Positions 50,089-61,734 are shown, counted from the stretch's first letter. The stretch is DNA of 64,000 nucleotides from Gracilaria vermiculophylla (GCA_019155205.2 JAHNZQ020000308.1:4642803-4706802), one strand, 5' to 3'. The notes: generated by a model not told the origin, from the letters alone. Translations and numbers: made by a program.

Positions 50089-51746
50089 TCATAAACCTAC
50101 TTTGACGACCATTCTAAGTATCGATTCCTCGAATTTGCTGTTCTATCGTGCAGCATAGCTTGTGAACACCAAGTGATCCGAATTGGAGTCTATCCGCCTA
50201 GCTCGCTCATATCTGGGACTGTTCACTCTCATGATCTTGTTCATACAACCAACTTCACTGCAGTAGCAGGTCATCATCATAGGAATTCCATTAAAAATCG
50301 CAATATGTCCAGCAGTCGCACAACTGCCCTGTGAGTCACACAGCACCCGTGCTTTCTTATGCATGGCGTACATCAAATCATTTCTATTCAAATGAGATAG
50401 ATGACGCACTGATTTGCAGACCGAATTGGTCAATGGTGTACTTGCTTGGCATTCCAAAACACCATTCTGATTCTGACGACATTCTTGCTCATTACCACAG
50501 TCATCATTCACCTGACACTCACCTGAAGATGTGATACTAGGATTCGGTTCTGTGTTTCGGGATTTGAGTTGTGGTTGTGGTTGTTGTCGGTGTTGCGGTA
50601 GTTAGTGTTGTTGACGGCATTGCGGTAGTAAACGTCGTTGTCGATGTTGCGGTAGTTCGTGTTGTGGAAGGCGACACCGAAGTGATTCCGTCTACTGCAA
50701 TCTCCGCGTAGTCGCCGACTCATTGAGATATTCCTGAAACCTCTTTGCAGCTCTCTTCCTCATCACACATCTCATCAGACGAGCACTCAGGCGACTTTGA
50801 AAGACAAACACAAGCATAAACGTCGATGCAGGGTTGTCCAGGGTTGTTCGACTCTACACATGTACGCTTACCCACACAATCATCACTTGAAAGACACTTT
50901 TCAAAATTCAACTGCACCCCAGGCAAAATAAAACGCTCTGCAATCGAATCTCTTCCAAATGCCTTGGCAAGTTTCCCATTTGATGCATTCCGTCGTACTT
51001 TGGCATGTAGGATACTGGCTTCTGCAAAAACAATATGTCTTTCCATCACAATGTTCCAATTTTTCATCTCTTAGCAATACACACCGTCTGTATCTACCAC
51101 ATTGGGCTGTTTCAGAACATGCCTCGTAGTTTAATTTTTCTCCAGATGGAATCGACGAGAGCGTTGCATAATGACCGACGCATCGATTCGAAGAGGTGAG
51201 TTTTTGGCAAGTCTCATACTCGTCACACATTTCGTTTGACTAGCATGGAAGTGAATGTTCAAATGACTCAGTTAGGCACACACACAAATCACCATCTGCA
51301 CATTGTTTGGCGAAATTTCCAGATTCCACACATGAGCGACTTCCAGCACAATCTTCGCTAGAGAGATACCTTTCAAAGTTATACTGCGTTGCAGGCAAAT
51401 GGGATGCTTTGCAAACTAAACTTTTCCCATGGCCTTCGCACGTTTCCCCCTCATCACAATCAGCTGTTCTTCGGCACGTGTCATCAGCTGTTCGGCAATA
51501 ACAAGATGAACTTCCTTCGCATGGTATCCACCCCCTATCACTGAAGAATAGGCACTGTCGGTTTCCAGAACATTCAGATGACTCGGAACACGTTTCCTAG
51601 ATCAGCTTACCACCGTTGCTTCCACGATGCGAGATGTTGAAAAGATTGGGGATTTCCAAAGGGTCGGAAGAATGGTCCACATGAGCTGCGTTTATCAAAA
51701 AATACGCTCCTATAGTAACGGAAATGAAGAAGAGTGTTGACATCAT
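50089..51746 (-). pseudogene. Decayed copy of the cysteine-rich secreted protein family
   Basis: It is recognisable over its whole length as a relative of the intact gene at 59,577-61,130, in the same order: N-terminal signal (MMSTLFFISVTIGAYFLI), Cys modules (LSSEDCAGSRSCVES, LNYEACSETAQCGRYRRC, LNFEKCLSSDDCVGKRTC), a Thr-rich linker (TTRTTATSTTTFTTAMPSTT) and the family C-terminal domain (VRHLSHLNRNDLMYAMHKKA, DSQGSCATAGHI). It is broken by TAG stops at 51597-51599, 51240-51242 and 50143-50145, and by at least two frame changes between 50,500 and 51,000. No short spaces look like introns. The last 18 codons after the final stop still resemble the intact C-terminus, so decay is moderate. I read it as a pseudogene. 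Confidence 0.85.
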
Positions 51747-53399
51747 TTGGGAGTGAAGTGCGGTGCCTGCAAATAGTCCACGAGACGTTGAGTTCAAAGG
51801 TTTTGGTTATCCTATCGTCTTCAACTAGTATAGACTTGGTCATTGTCAGCCCGGTAGAATTCGAGGCGTTGCCAAATGACTGTTCTCGGCCATTTACAAG
51901 CAGCGATATTGCCATTGTTTCTTTGAGGTCGTGTCCGCATAGTTTGCGAGAAATGGAATGCTTCGTGAAGTGTTAAAAAAAGGGATTTTAAACAGCTCTC
52001 ATAAATGATACGTGATAGCGAATAAAAAGAGGTGTTGGTTGAGCAACTACACGCTACAAAATGTGGTGGCATCTGGTCGAGCTTCGAGAGACAACTCATG
52101 AGTCAAAGTTATTGCACGTATGATGCTTCAATGTTAAAGAAAAAATGCATACCATCTGGCCAAGTGAGAAAAGTACTGAGTGAAGAATATACTGACGGCT
52201 AGAGTGCGTTCATGTGCTGCGGGCATTTCATGACATAGATGAAAGAATTATCATATATTAAGTCTGTCCGCTCGAGGTCTCCGGAAACAGTATTCACAAA
52301 ATGGAAAGAAACATGGTATAACCATACAATTTCTTTATTAAATCATCGTCAAAGACGCGGATATCTTTCGCAATTTATTCTTTCCAACTTTAAATGATTG
52401 CTGGTGTCCTTTTTGAGATTATCATCGGACAAAAAAAATCCAAATATGGACTATACATTCACTCCCACTTTTTTGTCAAATGAGAAGTATAGTTTCCGCA
52501 TTTTAAAATTGAAGTTTGCTTCTTGTCCTTCTCGCCGATTCCCTTGCACCGTATTCAGTTACATTGTTCAAGTGTGCATTCAAATATAAGTGTTCACTTT
52601 CTTTCACGCCGATCTGGATTTGTTTTCCATCCTTTCAGTGTCTGGAAAAAGATCGTCATCGCATGCGATTTCATTTTTGAACTTGGTACTGAGTAGCAAT
52701 GACAGGATTGAACCTCATGTTTTTGTTTATCTCGCTGACCTGCCGAAGATATGTAAACCGTGCGCAGCGTGCGTGCAGTGTGGTAGCGATTGTTTTTTGC
52801 CGCTGAGCGAGTGAAGTCCTGGGAGTGAGGTTGAAGTCAGCCACGGGGAGAAACCCTTTGCGCCAAATGTTGAGAAGCAACTCTTGGTCCAACACCTTTA
52901 CTTTGTCTACCACACATGATGGGTGATGCGTACTAGAACTGGCTTTGTCCGCTGACTGAATTTGCATCGTAGCATTTCGATACCGGTCTTCATCATTGAA
53001 GCTGCATCTTGCACCTTATTGGGACGAATTTTTCAGAATCGTGAAACGTTTTCTGTCATTTCTATGCCATTGCGTTCCCCGCTAGACATACAACAGTGGA
53101 TGTTTTGGCAGGAGAATTGCCCGTCAAATTTCCCGTGTTGTTACCGGTATTTAAAGCGTGTGAGCAAGACCTATCCTTTGAGATTGACGTTAATCTGTTA
53201 CACAAGAGAGACGGAACGCGGGGTTTTACTTTGAGCATCCTGACGTGAAGTCTTCTTATGCATATTGAAGTGAAAAAAAAGTTTAAATAGGAGCTTTACC
53301 GCAAAATAATGGACAAATCTAAGCGTTCATATCGAAGCGATTTGGAACGCCAATCAACTTCGATACGTCCACTGTGAGCAGCACTGTGAGCAGCATATG

Positions 53400-54110
53400 C
53401 ACCGTATACGACTCAGAGGATGCGCTGTTTTCTCCTCTGTGCCTTCACACAAACAGTCGCAGCCGAAGGCGCGGCATCTCGCCGTGCACGCAACATGAAG
53501 CACGAAGCCGCGCGCCAACCGCGAGGCGCGATGGAGTTCGTCAAAGGTATCCACGAGGGTGTCACAAGTGCGCACCGTGCCGCACGGCGCAGCCCGAAGG
53601 GTAGCAGAACCCAAAGCCGCCTGTGCGCCGAATGCTCCATGCCCGCGCGCCATGTGGCGCGGTACCATTGCCCCATGCTTTGAAAAGCCTTCCACATACG
53701 GCCCGCCAAGCGGCACATGGCCAATGCAGCCCCCGCCTGTCACCCGCCCCGCGCAGACGAGGCGTAACATACCCGACGACCCCCGGCGGCATCCCCCACG
53801 GCGCGCGACGCTCGCCATGCGGCACGCGCCCGCAGGCCTGACTGCGGCGGAGCCTTCTACTCATCCGTGAGCCGTCGCATACGCTATGCGGCTCGTCTGC
53901 TCCATCAGCGGAGCCGCCGCCCCCGCCGGCAGCCACGGCTCCGCGGCTCCCACTGCATACCCACCCGTGGCCGCCGCTTTGCATGGCGTTTGTCGCCGCC
54001 CATAGTCCGCGCCCGCCGCCCCGTGCCGGCGGCCATGGCAGCCGCGACCGGCTCCGTACCCGTGGGCACGCGTTGTGGCCACGCTTTCACCCTACAAATG
54101 CATCTTTAGC
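53400..54110. other. Orphan GC-rich island
   Basis: About 700 bp of sharply higher GC, rich in CGCC/GCGG strings, flanked by AT-rich DNA. It resembles the promoter islands elsewhere in the window, but no gene adjoins it. It is open on both strands for 75-150 codons, without any domain. Confidence 0.6.
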
Positions 54111-54287
54111 TTTCCAGATCCCGTCTGAGACACACCCTAAATCGCGCTTTCGGTGGCTCACAAGAGTGGTACTTAACATGCAGCAAAAACATAGTAGTCA
54201 GATACGCACCATGCTGAAATGAATTGCTGTCAAGTAATCTTAGATGTGGCTACAGGGGGTACGCTCAAGCATCTTTCGTCGAGCAAA

Positions 54288-54310
54288 GCTTGATGTAGCG
54301 CACATCAAGC
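54288..54310. repeat. 9-bp perfect inverted repeat
   Basis: Arms GCTTGATGT (54288-54296) and ACATCAAGC (54302-54310) with the loop AGCGC. No gene is close by; function unknown. Confidence 0.55.
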
Positions 54311-56801
54311 ACCGTTGAAACTCTCATCCTCTTTGATTGTGTTTTTTCCGGGATCGTAGAAGTAGATATATTTTGCACTAAAAAGGGCCGCGAGGCTGAC
54401 CACAGTGCGCTGCTGTCTTAGTGGTTAGCAGTTGCACATGCAGTGTATAATCAGTCCATGATCATGGATCGCCATCATGTGGCCATTGCTGTCCATTTCC
54501 ACCGCTACCTGTCCTTTTGGCGCATTCTGTTTTTCTTACTACAGGACCATCTTCGCGCTTGAAAGAGGCTTGATCTCTTCACCCACGTATCTGTAGGAGC
54601 AGTCATAGCCTTCGCCGTTTCGACCCTGCGTCCAACTCATTCGTGTAGTTTGAAGATCTCTCAAAGAAGCCACATGGAGTTCACGGAATTTTCAGAAACG
54701 CCAAAGTAGTTTTATTGCGAAATGGATTGGGCCGGGTGGGAGACATTACAGTGCGACTGTTGACTGGGAAGGCGGCAGTCGCACACTGACCATACTCTGG
54801 GCCGACAAGAAGCGATCGCGGGCATGGATGGCATCCATTGGTTGCAATCCCAACGATGCTGCAGCTCCTTGGTTTTGAGAAATGGCGGGGCTTCTTTAAG
54901 CTACGGTTCCTACTCAACTACATTACTTCGGGACATGACTTGTTCCGTTCAATTGACGCGCAGCGTTGCGCATTTCGTTTTCCAACCACCCACCCGGAGG
55001 AGCAGTCAAAGTCTCCTGAGCTTGGCTGAACGCGATGGGATATGCCCATCGGTACAGAAGAGCATACGCTAAGACGGGGGGCTGCGTCTCCTACACATTC
55101 TCTACTGTTCCCTGTAAAGTACCTTGGTACTGTTCCCGCGGCTCAAGGTGTCGTACACTCAGCACCCAAATCCAAATGATTTTCCAAGAAAGGAGGCCAT
55201 CATAATAGGAGTTTATTTGCGTTTTCCAGAAGCGAGCGGTATAATCAACAATGTCAAAAATTTATTTAAAAGGTGTTCATAGTACATTATCATTTTAAAT
55301 TGGCTGTACGCAAGGCAGTGGTTTTGCAGTATGCATAAAGTGAATGCAACTTCTCCAAAGCACATCGCACATTGCACTTTCGCCAAAGACGAATCGGTAG
55401 TTGTTCTTTTTTCCCGTCATAGTTGAAATGGATTGCCTATGTCTTTCAAAAAGCTGTTTTGAAGACGTACCTCGAAACTCATGTAGATTGTACACCCAAG
55501 TGCCCTGGTTTTACCTTCATAAAACTAGTGTACTTGGAAAAAAACCATATGCCTTTACACTGCACTTTCGAGTAGCGTACATTTCTACTTAAGTCTCAAA
55601 AATAATTGATGAAAAGCATACCAGTTGAAATGAATAGGAAAACGTAGACGGTAGGTTGAATAAAAATTTTCTTGAGTTTCTCCAATGCCTCTATAAATCG
55701 AGAGCACCGCGCTTTTATATACACTTTGGATTCTCCCCCTTGGAGAAATCTAGAACAAAGTAGTCGTCCAGCACAGCAGGCTGAGCTGGACAGCTTCCAG
55801 ACAATCCTAGTGACGTCGATGGACTATCTTTCGTCGTCACACTAAGTAAACCATGACTTACACAATATCTAACATGACCTTCCAGAACAATAAAGTGTAA
55901 TGTGTAAACAGTTTGTCCCACCAATATTGTAGAAGTCCATTTGCGGCGAAGAATGTGTTGTTCATAAGACTTGAATACTTGATCATAAAGATAAAGGCGT
56001 GTTCATGTTGTCGCTATACACACCAGTTGGTGTGCAAACGTCATTAAAAAAAGCTATTCGGGAGGGTGAAGTAGAAGTGACGCGCATCAACAGTGTAAAA
56101 TATGAAATTACGAATGTAGGTGTAAAATGCACCCGAAACATATAAATATTCCAATCAGTTGGGTCGCGACATTGTGACATCATAAACATCAACAATTTGT
56201 AACAATGTCAACTGCCCGCTTTCTCCAGGAACCCAAACGAAGAATTTATTCGCACACGGTGGAGCACGGTGGCAGATCTCAGTTGAAACTGCTGACAGGG
56301 CAGGCGGCAGATGCTCTCGCACTACATGCTAAGTCCGCGGTCATGTACTGTATCTGACGCATCAGCCAAGTGAGACAAGACAAGATCTGATGAGGACACG
56401 CAACAACGCGCTAGAGCACAACGTTAAAGTGGCAGGGCGCATCGCCCGTTAAAAGAAATCTGTAATGCCGGAGATTGACATGCAGTATCATGATCGTCAT
56501 ACCACGATCGACAACTGAACATATAGTCCGAGTGCAGCTCGGGACTGCATGTCGGTTGCACAGCTCTTTTGCCACCCGCATTTTTTCAGAGCGCAATAAA
56601 TTCATTTCTACGTTCCCGGAAAACCCAGTGACGTCGTACACATCCCAAGGGCCATGTTAGGCACACAATTCAGAACTCTTACGATTCAGTCGAGAGGTGT
56701 GTTGTTGACCTTCGAAAATTTGCAGTCGCCAGCGTCAAGGAAATCTCGCTCAGAACGGGAAGTAATCTCATCTAGATCTGAACATCCGGAAGACAGACGA
56801 C

Positions 56802-56808
56802 TATAAAA
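56802..56808 (+). promoter_or_regulatory. TATA box candidate for secreted nuclease-like gene
   Basis: TATAAAA about 100 bp upstream of the ATG at 56903, at a plausible distance for a short leader. No such box was seen before most other genes here. Confidence 0.45.
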
Positions 56809-56902
56809 CGAAGAAGCGACTGAGCAACTCTTGGTTGTTTGTTTGCTATCTCCCTTGATTCCTCACCATCCTTGAAGTAAAATTCCGCAAGAACATTGAG
56901 GT

Positions 56903-58294
56903 ATGAAGCTAAACAGACTCATATTCATCGCACAGATATGGCTCCTTGTCGTCCTTGCCTCTCCGTTTCCCGAACGAAAGTTGAAGGCGGAAATTTCGTT
57001 GTCGAAAACCGTCCGCGCCGGATCATGTTTTGCCGCCTTTGTCACATGCCCGTCTACTCGTGTGTCGTCATGTGCAGCAGGCCATTTATCTACAACTGCA
57101 TGCCCAGGTCGCAAAGTGGTGGACAATGATAATAACCTGCACAACAATCTCAAAGACAAAGGGGGAGAACGTGAGTATTTCCTTCCTTTGCCAACCACTG
57201 GAACTGAATTGACCAACATTCAGTCCACGGGTATGACATATGCCCTTACGTACAACGCCCTCCATCCTCTGCTTCAGGGGTCAAGGACTTACTCTCCAGA
57301 TGGCCCACCTGGATGGGATGAACTTCCTCCCGACGGCAGACAGCGCGGTCATCTCTGGTCAAAGAATATGGGTGGTCCAGGTGGATTCTACCTGAACGTT
57401 ATCACGATGGTAAATACGACAAATGGTGAGATGAACAATCAATTTGAATGTAAGATAAAAAAGGCTTTTGAGGACATGAAACTGGATAAGCTGTCCCGCG
57501 TATTTGTCACAATTTTGGTGCGATACAGCAGGACCACTAAAGTAAGCAAAAAAATATTCTTATTCGCCGATGTTGAATACCACACCTCAAGAGGTTGGGT
57601 GATGGAACCGTGGCTAGGCATGGAGATCAAAAATAGGTATCAAGAAAAAATGAATCGCCTGTTTCAGGATCGTACAGCGGTAATAAAACGCGCCAGCACA
57701 AAGGACACAGATGATTCGTCATGTTTGGACCAGACGACAATAATCAGCACATTAAGTTTCCACCCAGCAATGCCAAGTAACAACGATTGGTGGACACTAT
57801 CGCGGGGTTCAGGATCGCCAACTATGGAACTAGGTGGCGGAGAGGTGTGGTTCACGGGAAAGAATCAATCAACTGCTGATGCAAGCATGACGATCGCGTC
57901 AAAGACCTCGTACAGAGTTAATGGGGGAATTGCATTCCGGTTTCTGCTATCGCCATATCGTTTTTCCTCGAGCGAAACGACTTTAGAGTTTGCCGGGGGT
58001 ATCGGTCTTCGATTCCGTTCTGGGGCGTCTCCTGGGTGGTACTCTTTTAAAGCGTGGACGCCAGTGAAAAAATTGGCAACAAGTGCGATGACTGCAGGTC
58101 CTGGATGGTATGACATTCATATAGTTTACACCAGTACAAAGGTGATTCTGTGGGAAAGAGGCGTGAAGAAGTTTTCTTTGTCTACCACAATTGCGCCATT
58201 CTTTCCATTCAAAGCAACTTTCACGAATTCAGATAAGTTCTCGGAAACTGATTTTAAAATTTCAAACGTAGCGATTCACCAGAATCTCTTCTGA
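56903..58294 (+). CDS. Secreted nuclease-like protein with possible lectin-like C-terminal domain
   Basis: 463 aa with a signal peptide (KLNRLIFIAQIWLLVVLASP, about 3-22). Residues about 100-260 follow the pattern of DNA/RNA non-specific endonucleases: ALTYNALHPLL, DELPPDGRQRGHLWSKNMGG, then FYLNVITMVNTTNGEMNNQFE and VTILVRYSRTT. RGHL (H150) fits the catalytic His; the downstream N in FYLNVIT and the N of NTTN fit the metal/His-Asn pattern of that family. The C-terminal ~160 residues (MELGGGEVWFTGKNQ, GGIAFRFLL, GWYDIHIVY) look beta-rich, like a concanavalin/LamG-type fold, though no signature is certain. It would act outside the cell, perhaps on DNA or as a defence protein. Such nuclease domains are commonest in bacteria, so transfer is possible. 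The nuclease assignment is from memory of the motif. Confidence 0.65.
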   Translation: MKLNRLIFIAQIWLLVVLASPFPERKLKAEISLSKTVRAGSCFAAFVTCPSTRVSSCAAGHLSTTACPGRKVVDNDNNLHNNLKDKGGEREYFLPLPTTGTELTNIQSTGMTYALTYNALHPLLQGSRTYSPDGPPGWDELPPDGRQRGHLWSKNMGGPGGFYLNVITMVNTTNGEMNNQFECKIKKAFEDMKLDKLSRVFVTILVRYSRTTKVSKKIFLFADVEYHTSRGWVMEPWLGMEIKNRYQEKMNRLFQDRTAVIKRASTKDTDDSSCLDQTTIISTLSFHPAMPSNNDWWTLSRGSGSPTMELGGGEVWFTGKNQSTADASMTIASKTSYRVNGGIAFRFLLSPYRFSSSETTLEFAGGIGLRFRSGASPGWYSFKAWTPVKKLATSAMTAGPGWYDIHIVYTSTKVILWERGVKKFSLSTTIAPFFPFKATFTNSDKFSETDFKISNVAIHQNLF

Positions 58295-59576
58295 TATCTT
58301 CATCTTCATGGAGGTCCGTCATCTTTTGTTCTTAATCATGTCTTTGTAAAAATTGGCTTTCGAGTTAGTTTACACAGGAACAAGTTGATATCAATAAAAA
58401 TGCCACAAAGTGCTCAAAGTTTTTATGTTCATTCAGCTATCCAGTCTGCGTGGCTTTTGAAACTCAAAACGGTAGAAAACACAATAAAGCCTTGATCCTC
58501 GTTTCTTTCAGAGACTATAAAAAAAAACAGGTGTTTCACCGGAGATCGAAAATTTTCTACTTGTTTTCCTGCAGTGCTCGAGCTTCTTCAAAAAAAAGTC
58601 TTTTGTAAAGCATTTGTTTTTCTTCCAACAAGTAATATACTTTCTCCGTGTCATCCCAGAACAGTGTTTAGACAGCAAATCTACGTTAGTAGCAAAACTA
58701 CTAAAATACTACAAGTGAGAAACAGTTGGAAGGGATTTCTTCGACATTTTACTTTTTTGATCGTTAGTGTGCTGCACTCACGAATGAAAGCCAGTGTGTC
58801 AAAAAAGACCTCACATTACTTTATAAATGCTGATAAAATTTTAGACAGTGGGAAAATCTGGTGTGCAAATTATTCTCTTTTCCGATTTTCATGAATGATT
58901 TAGGTGAAGGTTTCTAATGAAAATAAGAAATGGTCATATATACATATCCCACCTCCACCTTGCTGTTTCCAAAGAATTCTGCGATCTATCTCCTTGCATC
59001 AATGCAAAAGACATTTTGTTGAATATACATACATGTAATGTGGATAGGCACTTTGATGTTGCCATAGTCATGATGGGAATTGGAGTAGCATGTTGTCACA
59101 TGTAGAGATATTTTCTGTGGTATGTTTCTACTGATGAGCTTTGAAGAATATCAATGAAGCTGTGAAAAAAAGAGGTAGTGTTGGAACAAGCAAAAGTCAT
59201 CTGTGGCAAAAAAGTCATGCAAACCCAGAGCGCTTTTCAGACTGGATTCTCTCAGAGAGGGAGGCGAGGTACGAAAACAAGACGATAGGAGTTGAAGACC
59301 TCCGCTTTGTAAGAAGAGTAGCAGGAGCCCTCTCTTTATAGAGATACAATTACACATGTGAGCATGATGTATAACGTAGTCCATGCTCACATAAACAAAT
59401 AAAATACAAAATCAAAAAAAAACTACTTGAGCAACACAAAAGAGACTTTGAGCTGCAGAAATTTTAGAATTTGAAAGGGGGTAAAAATATGTGGTAGACA
59501 CAGAACAAGATCCAGAACGAGCAAGGTTGTGGAACCCAAAGTTTGAAATGATGTGGGGTTAGCTTCAATCAGAGAC
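58295..59576. other. Intergenic between nuclease-like and cysteine-rich genes
   Basis: 1.3 kb, strongly AT-rich, with A/T runs and only short open frames. It contains a stem-loop at 59,356-59,392. Confidence 0.55.
59356..59392. terminator. Perfect 11-bp stem-loop in the 3' flank of the cysteine-rich gene
   Basis: Arms 59356-59366 (ATGTGAGCATG) and 59382-59392 are perfectly complementary, with a 15-nt loop. It lies about 185 bp beyond the stop of the minus-strand gene. It may be a 3' UTR or termination element. Confidence 0.45.
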
Positions 59577-61130
59577 TCACAGACCCATCTTCACAGCAGT
59601 CCAAAGAAGCGTTTCTTCCAATCTGCTGTTGTACCGTGCAGCAAAACTGGTGAACACTAGGTTTTCCGAATTAGAGTCTATCCGCTTCGCCCGCTCATAT
59701 CTTGGACTGTTAACCCTCGTGATCTTGTTTGTACAACCAACGTCATGGCAGTAGCTGCTCATCATCATAGGCACTCCCTTGAAAACCACAATATGTCCAG
59801 CAGTCGCACAACTACCCTGTGTGTCACACAGCACTCGAGCCTGTCTATGCACAGCGTACAACATGTCGCTGTCATCCAAATGAGATAGATGATGCACGGA
59901 TATGCATACTTCAGAAGCAACTTGTGAAAATCCCTGACATATTTGGATGCCGTTCTCATCACGTACACACTCTTCTCCATCATTGCAGTCCTGGCGTGAG
60001 TTACACTGATCGTCTGGAGATGTATCGAAAGCATCTCCAGCAGTATCGTCTGTCTGCGGTGCGTTTGTTATTGAGGGTGGAGTCGTTGGGGGTGGAGTCG
60101 TTAGCGGTGGAGTCGTCGGGGGCGGAGTCGTTAGGGGTGGAGTCGTTGAGGGTCGAGTCGTTGGGGGTCGAGTCGTTGGGGGTCGAGTCGTTGGGGGTCG
60201 AGTCGTTGGGGGTGGAGGTTCCGTTGAAGGTGCTTCCGTTGTTGGGAGTGGATTCGTTGGAGGTTGTTTTGTTGCTGATGGTTCTATGGTAGTTGGATTC
60301 GTTGTTGGTAGTGCACTTATACTAGACTGCGTGGAAAGAGCAGGGACCGACTGAATCTCGGCAAAATCGCCAACACAGAAAAAGCTGTCTCCAAATTGTT
60401 TACAGGATTCCAATGAATCACATTCAATTTCTGATGTGCATTGCGGTGAGCGACTTGAACAAACGCAATCGCTTCCTGTGCACGTTTGAGATACATCGGA
60501 AGCAGAAACACATGCTCGGGGTTTCCTGCAATCATCCGTAGAGACACATTTTTCAAAGTTTCTTTGTTCTCCAGGTAACTTTGAGGCAATGCATTTTAAC
60601 GATGAACCAAAGAATCTGCACGACTCCCCTTCGTCACAACCTTGTTCGATTTGACAACCTAACTTGTCTGAAAGGCAGACACAATTTGATTCTCCATCGC
60701 AGAGAATTCTTCCATCGTCTTGAAGGAAGACACAATCTCGGGACCCTGCACATTCTAAGGAATCAGTGCACTTTTCGAGATTGAGCTTTCCAGGAAGGAT
60801 GTCTAACTGAGTATCACTGATACAAAAATTGAGTTTGCAACTCTCTCCGGTCTGACAGTCATCATCTACAGTGCAACTGGTCTCCGCAACACAATAGCAC
60901 GTGCCACCCGAGGAACAGGGTATGAATTTATCTGCAGAAATTTCCACACATAAACGTGAACCTTGGCAATCAAAATCCGAAAAGCAGAAGTCCAGAGTCA
61001 ATCCTTGTCGATTGACTGTGGTGGGTAATGTTGAACCGACTGAAAGCCTATGAAAGAGGCGTTGCACAGAAATGGCATGTGTGAGAGAAACGAGAATTAA
61101 CGTGCACGCTACGGTGAAGGGGATGTTCAT
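59577..61130 (-). CDS. Secreted cysteine-rich, Thr/Pro-rich extracellular protein (novel family)
   Basis: 517 aa, family not recognised. A signal peptide spans 1-19 (IPFTVACTLILVSLTHA). Three Cys-rich modules follow (about 49-103, 117-180, 191-252), each with CxxDxDC-like and GESC/CVCL motifs, such as EKCVSTDDCRKPRACVSA. A Thr/Pro linker (262-372) of repeated TTRPP/TTPPP would be O-glycosylated or hydroxylated. A half-module (375-398) is followed by a C-terminal domain (400-517) with HHLSHLDDSDMLYAVHRQ, DTQGSCATAGHIVVF, SPRYERAKRIDSNSE and FTSFAARYNSRLEE, ending KMGL. It is probably a cell-wall or matrix protein. The C-terminal domain is strongly conserved between copies and is the best search query. 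It is uninterrupted. Confidence 0.78.
   Translation of the reverse strand: MNIPFTVACTLILVSLTHAISVQRLFHRLSVGSTLPTTVNRQGLTLDFCFSDFDCQGSRLCVEISADKFIPCSSGGTCYCVAETSCTVDDDCQTGESCKLNFCISDTQLDILPGKLNLEKCTDSLECAGSRDCVFLQDDGRILCDGESNCVCLSDKLGCQIEQGCDEGESCRFFGSSLKCIASKLPGEQRNFEKCVSTDDCRKPRACVSASDVSQTCTGSDCVCSSRSPQCTSEIECDSLESCKQFGDSFFCVGDFAEIQSVPALSTQSSISALPTTNPTTIEPSATKQPPTNPLPTTEAPSTEPPPPTTRPPTTRPPTTRPPTTRPSTTPPLTTPPPTTPPLTTPPPTTPPSITNAPQTDDTAGDAFDTSPDDQCNSRQDCNDGEECVRDENGIQICQGFSQVASEVCISVHHLSHLDDSDMLYAVHRQARVLCDTQGSCATAGHIVVFKGVPMMMSSYCHDVGCTNKITRVNSPRYERAKRIDSNSENLVFTSFAARYNSRLEETLLWTAVKMGL
60067..60216. repeat. 15-bp minisatellite coding the Thr/Pro linker
   Basis: Ten copies of a 15-nt unit near GTCGTTGGGGGTGGA on the + strand, coding for five-residue Thr/Pro repeats on the minus strand. 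Length is likely to vary between alleles. Confidence 0.85.
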
Positions 61131-61734
61131 CTCTTTGAGCTTTGTGTTGCAGTGGAAAGAAGGGGAACTGCGGATCCGCCGACGCCTTCATCTGGGTTAA
61201 GTACAGTCATGAAATGTATTTAGGGTCCACGCAAATGCACTATGCACGACACAAGCACCAATGGAAGAGTTGCAACGGGATGCGCAAGACGAGGTCGCTG
61301 AATACTGCAAAGTTTCAAAACATGGTCTGTGTATAATTTACCACGTGGTTGGGCGTTTTCGAGCAGTATTTTAGTGCTGAGATGTACAAACCCAGAGAAC
61401 GTGATTGCGCGACCAGAAACGTGATTGGGCGTAGGCCCTGAAGACAAGAGCTCTTGCTCCAAGGCGTGAGCAGCAACAAAGCCTTTTCTGTGCGAGGTGG
61501 CTAGTGTATGGTTGGGCGCTACTCAGCGCAACAGCGTTCATGCTAAGTAAGATTGCAAGGGCATGTACACGAACGTTTGAAGCAACTTCGCAATTTTTTA
61601 GCTGTGATGCACGGTTGTAGAACTCCTATTGGATCGGCTACATTTTTAAATTTACAAATATGCTAAGCAGATGAATTTCCCACCGGTGTTCTGCAGCCAT
61701 TGCATCACTGTATCTCCCAGCAACAAAAGTAGTT

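Larger units (their letters stand above)
51747..56902. other. 5-kb gene-free region with an isolated GC-rich island
   Basis: I support no gene here. The sequence is AT-leaning except a GC-rich island at about 53,400-54,110. Open frames are short. One minus-strand frame (52,671-52,967) has some protein character (VLDQELLLNIWRKGFLPVAD) and may be an old mobile-element remnant. A 9-bp perfect stem-loop is at 54,288-54,310. Confidence 0.45.

Noticed and set aside
50089..51746. Decayed secreted gene as a spliced functional gene
   Set aside because: The breaks include bare stops with no room for introns, and at least one lies in the conserved C-terminal domain.
54405..54470. tRNA-like A-box (TAGTGGTTAGCA)
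   Set aside because: No B-box, no cloverleaf stems and no anticodon arm could be drawn.
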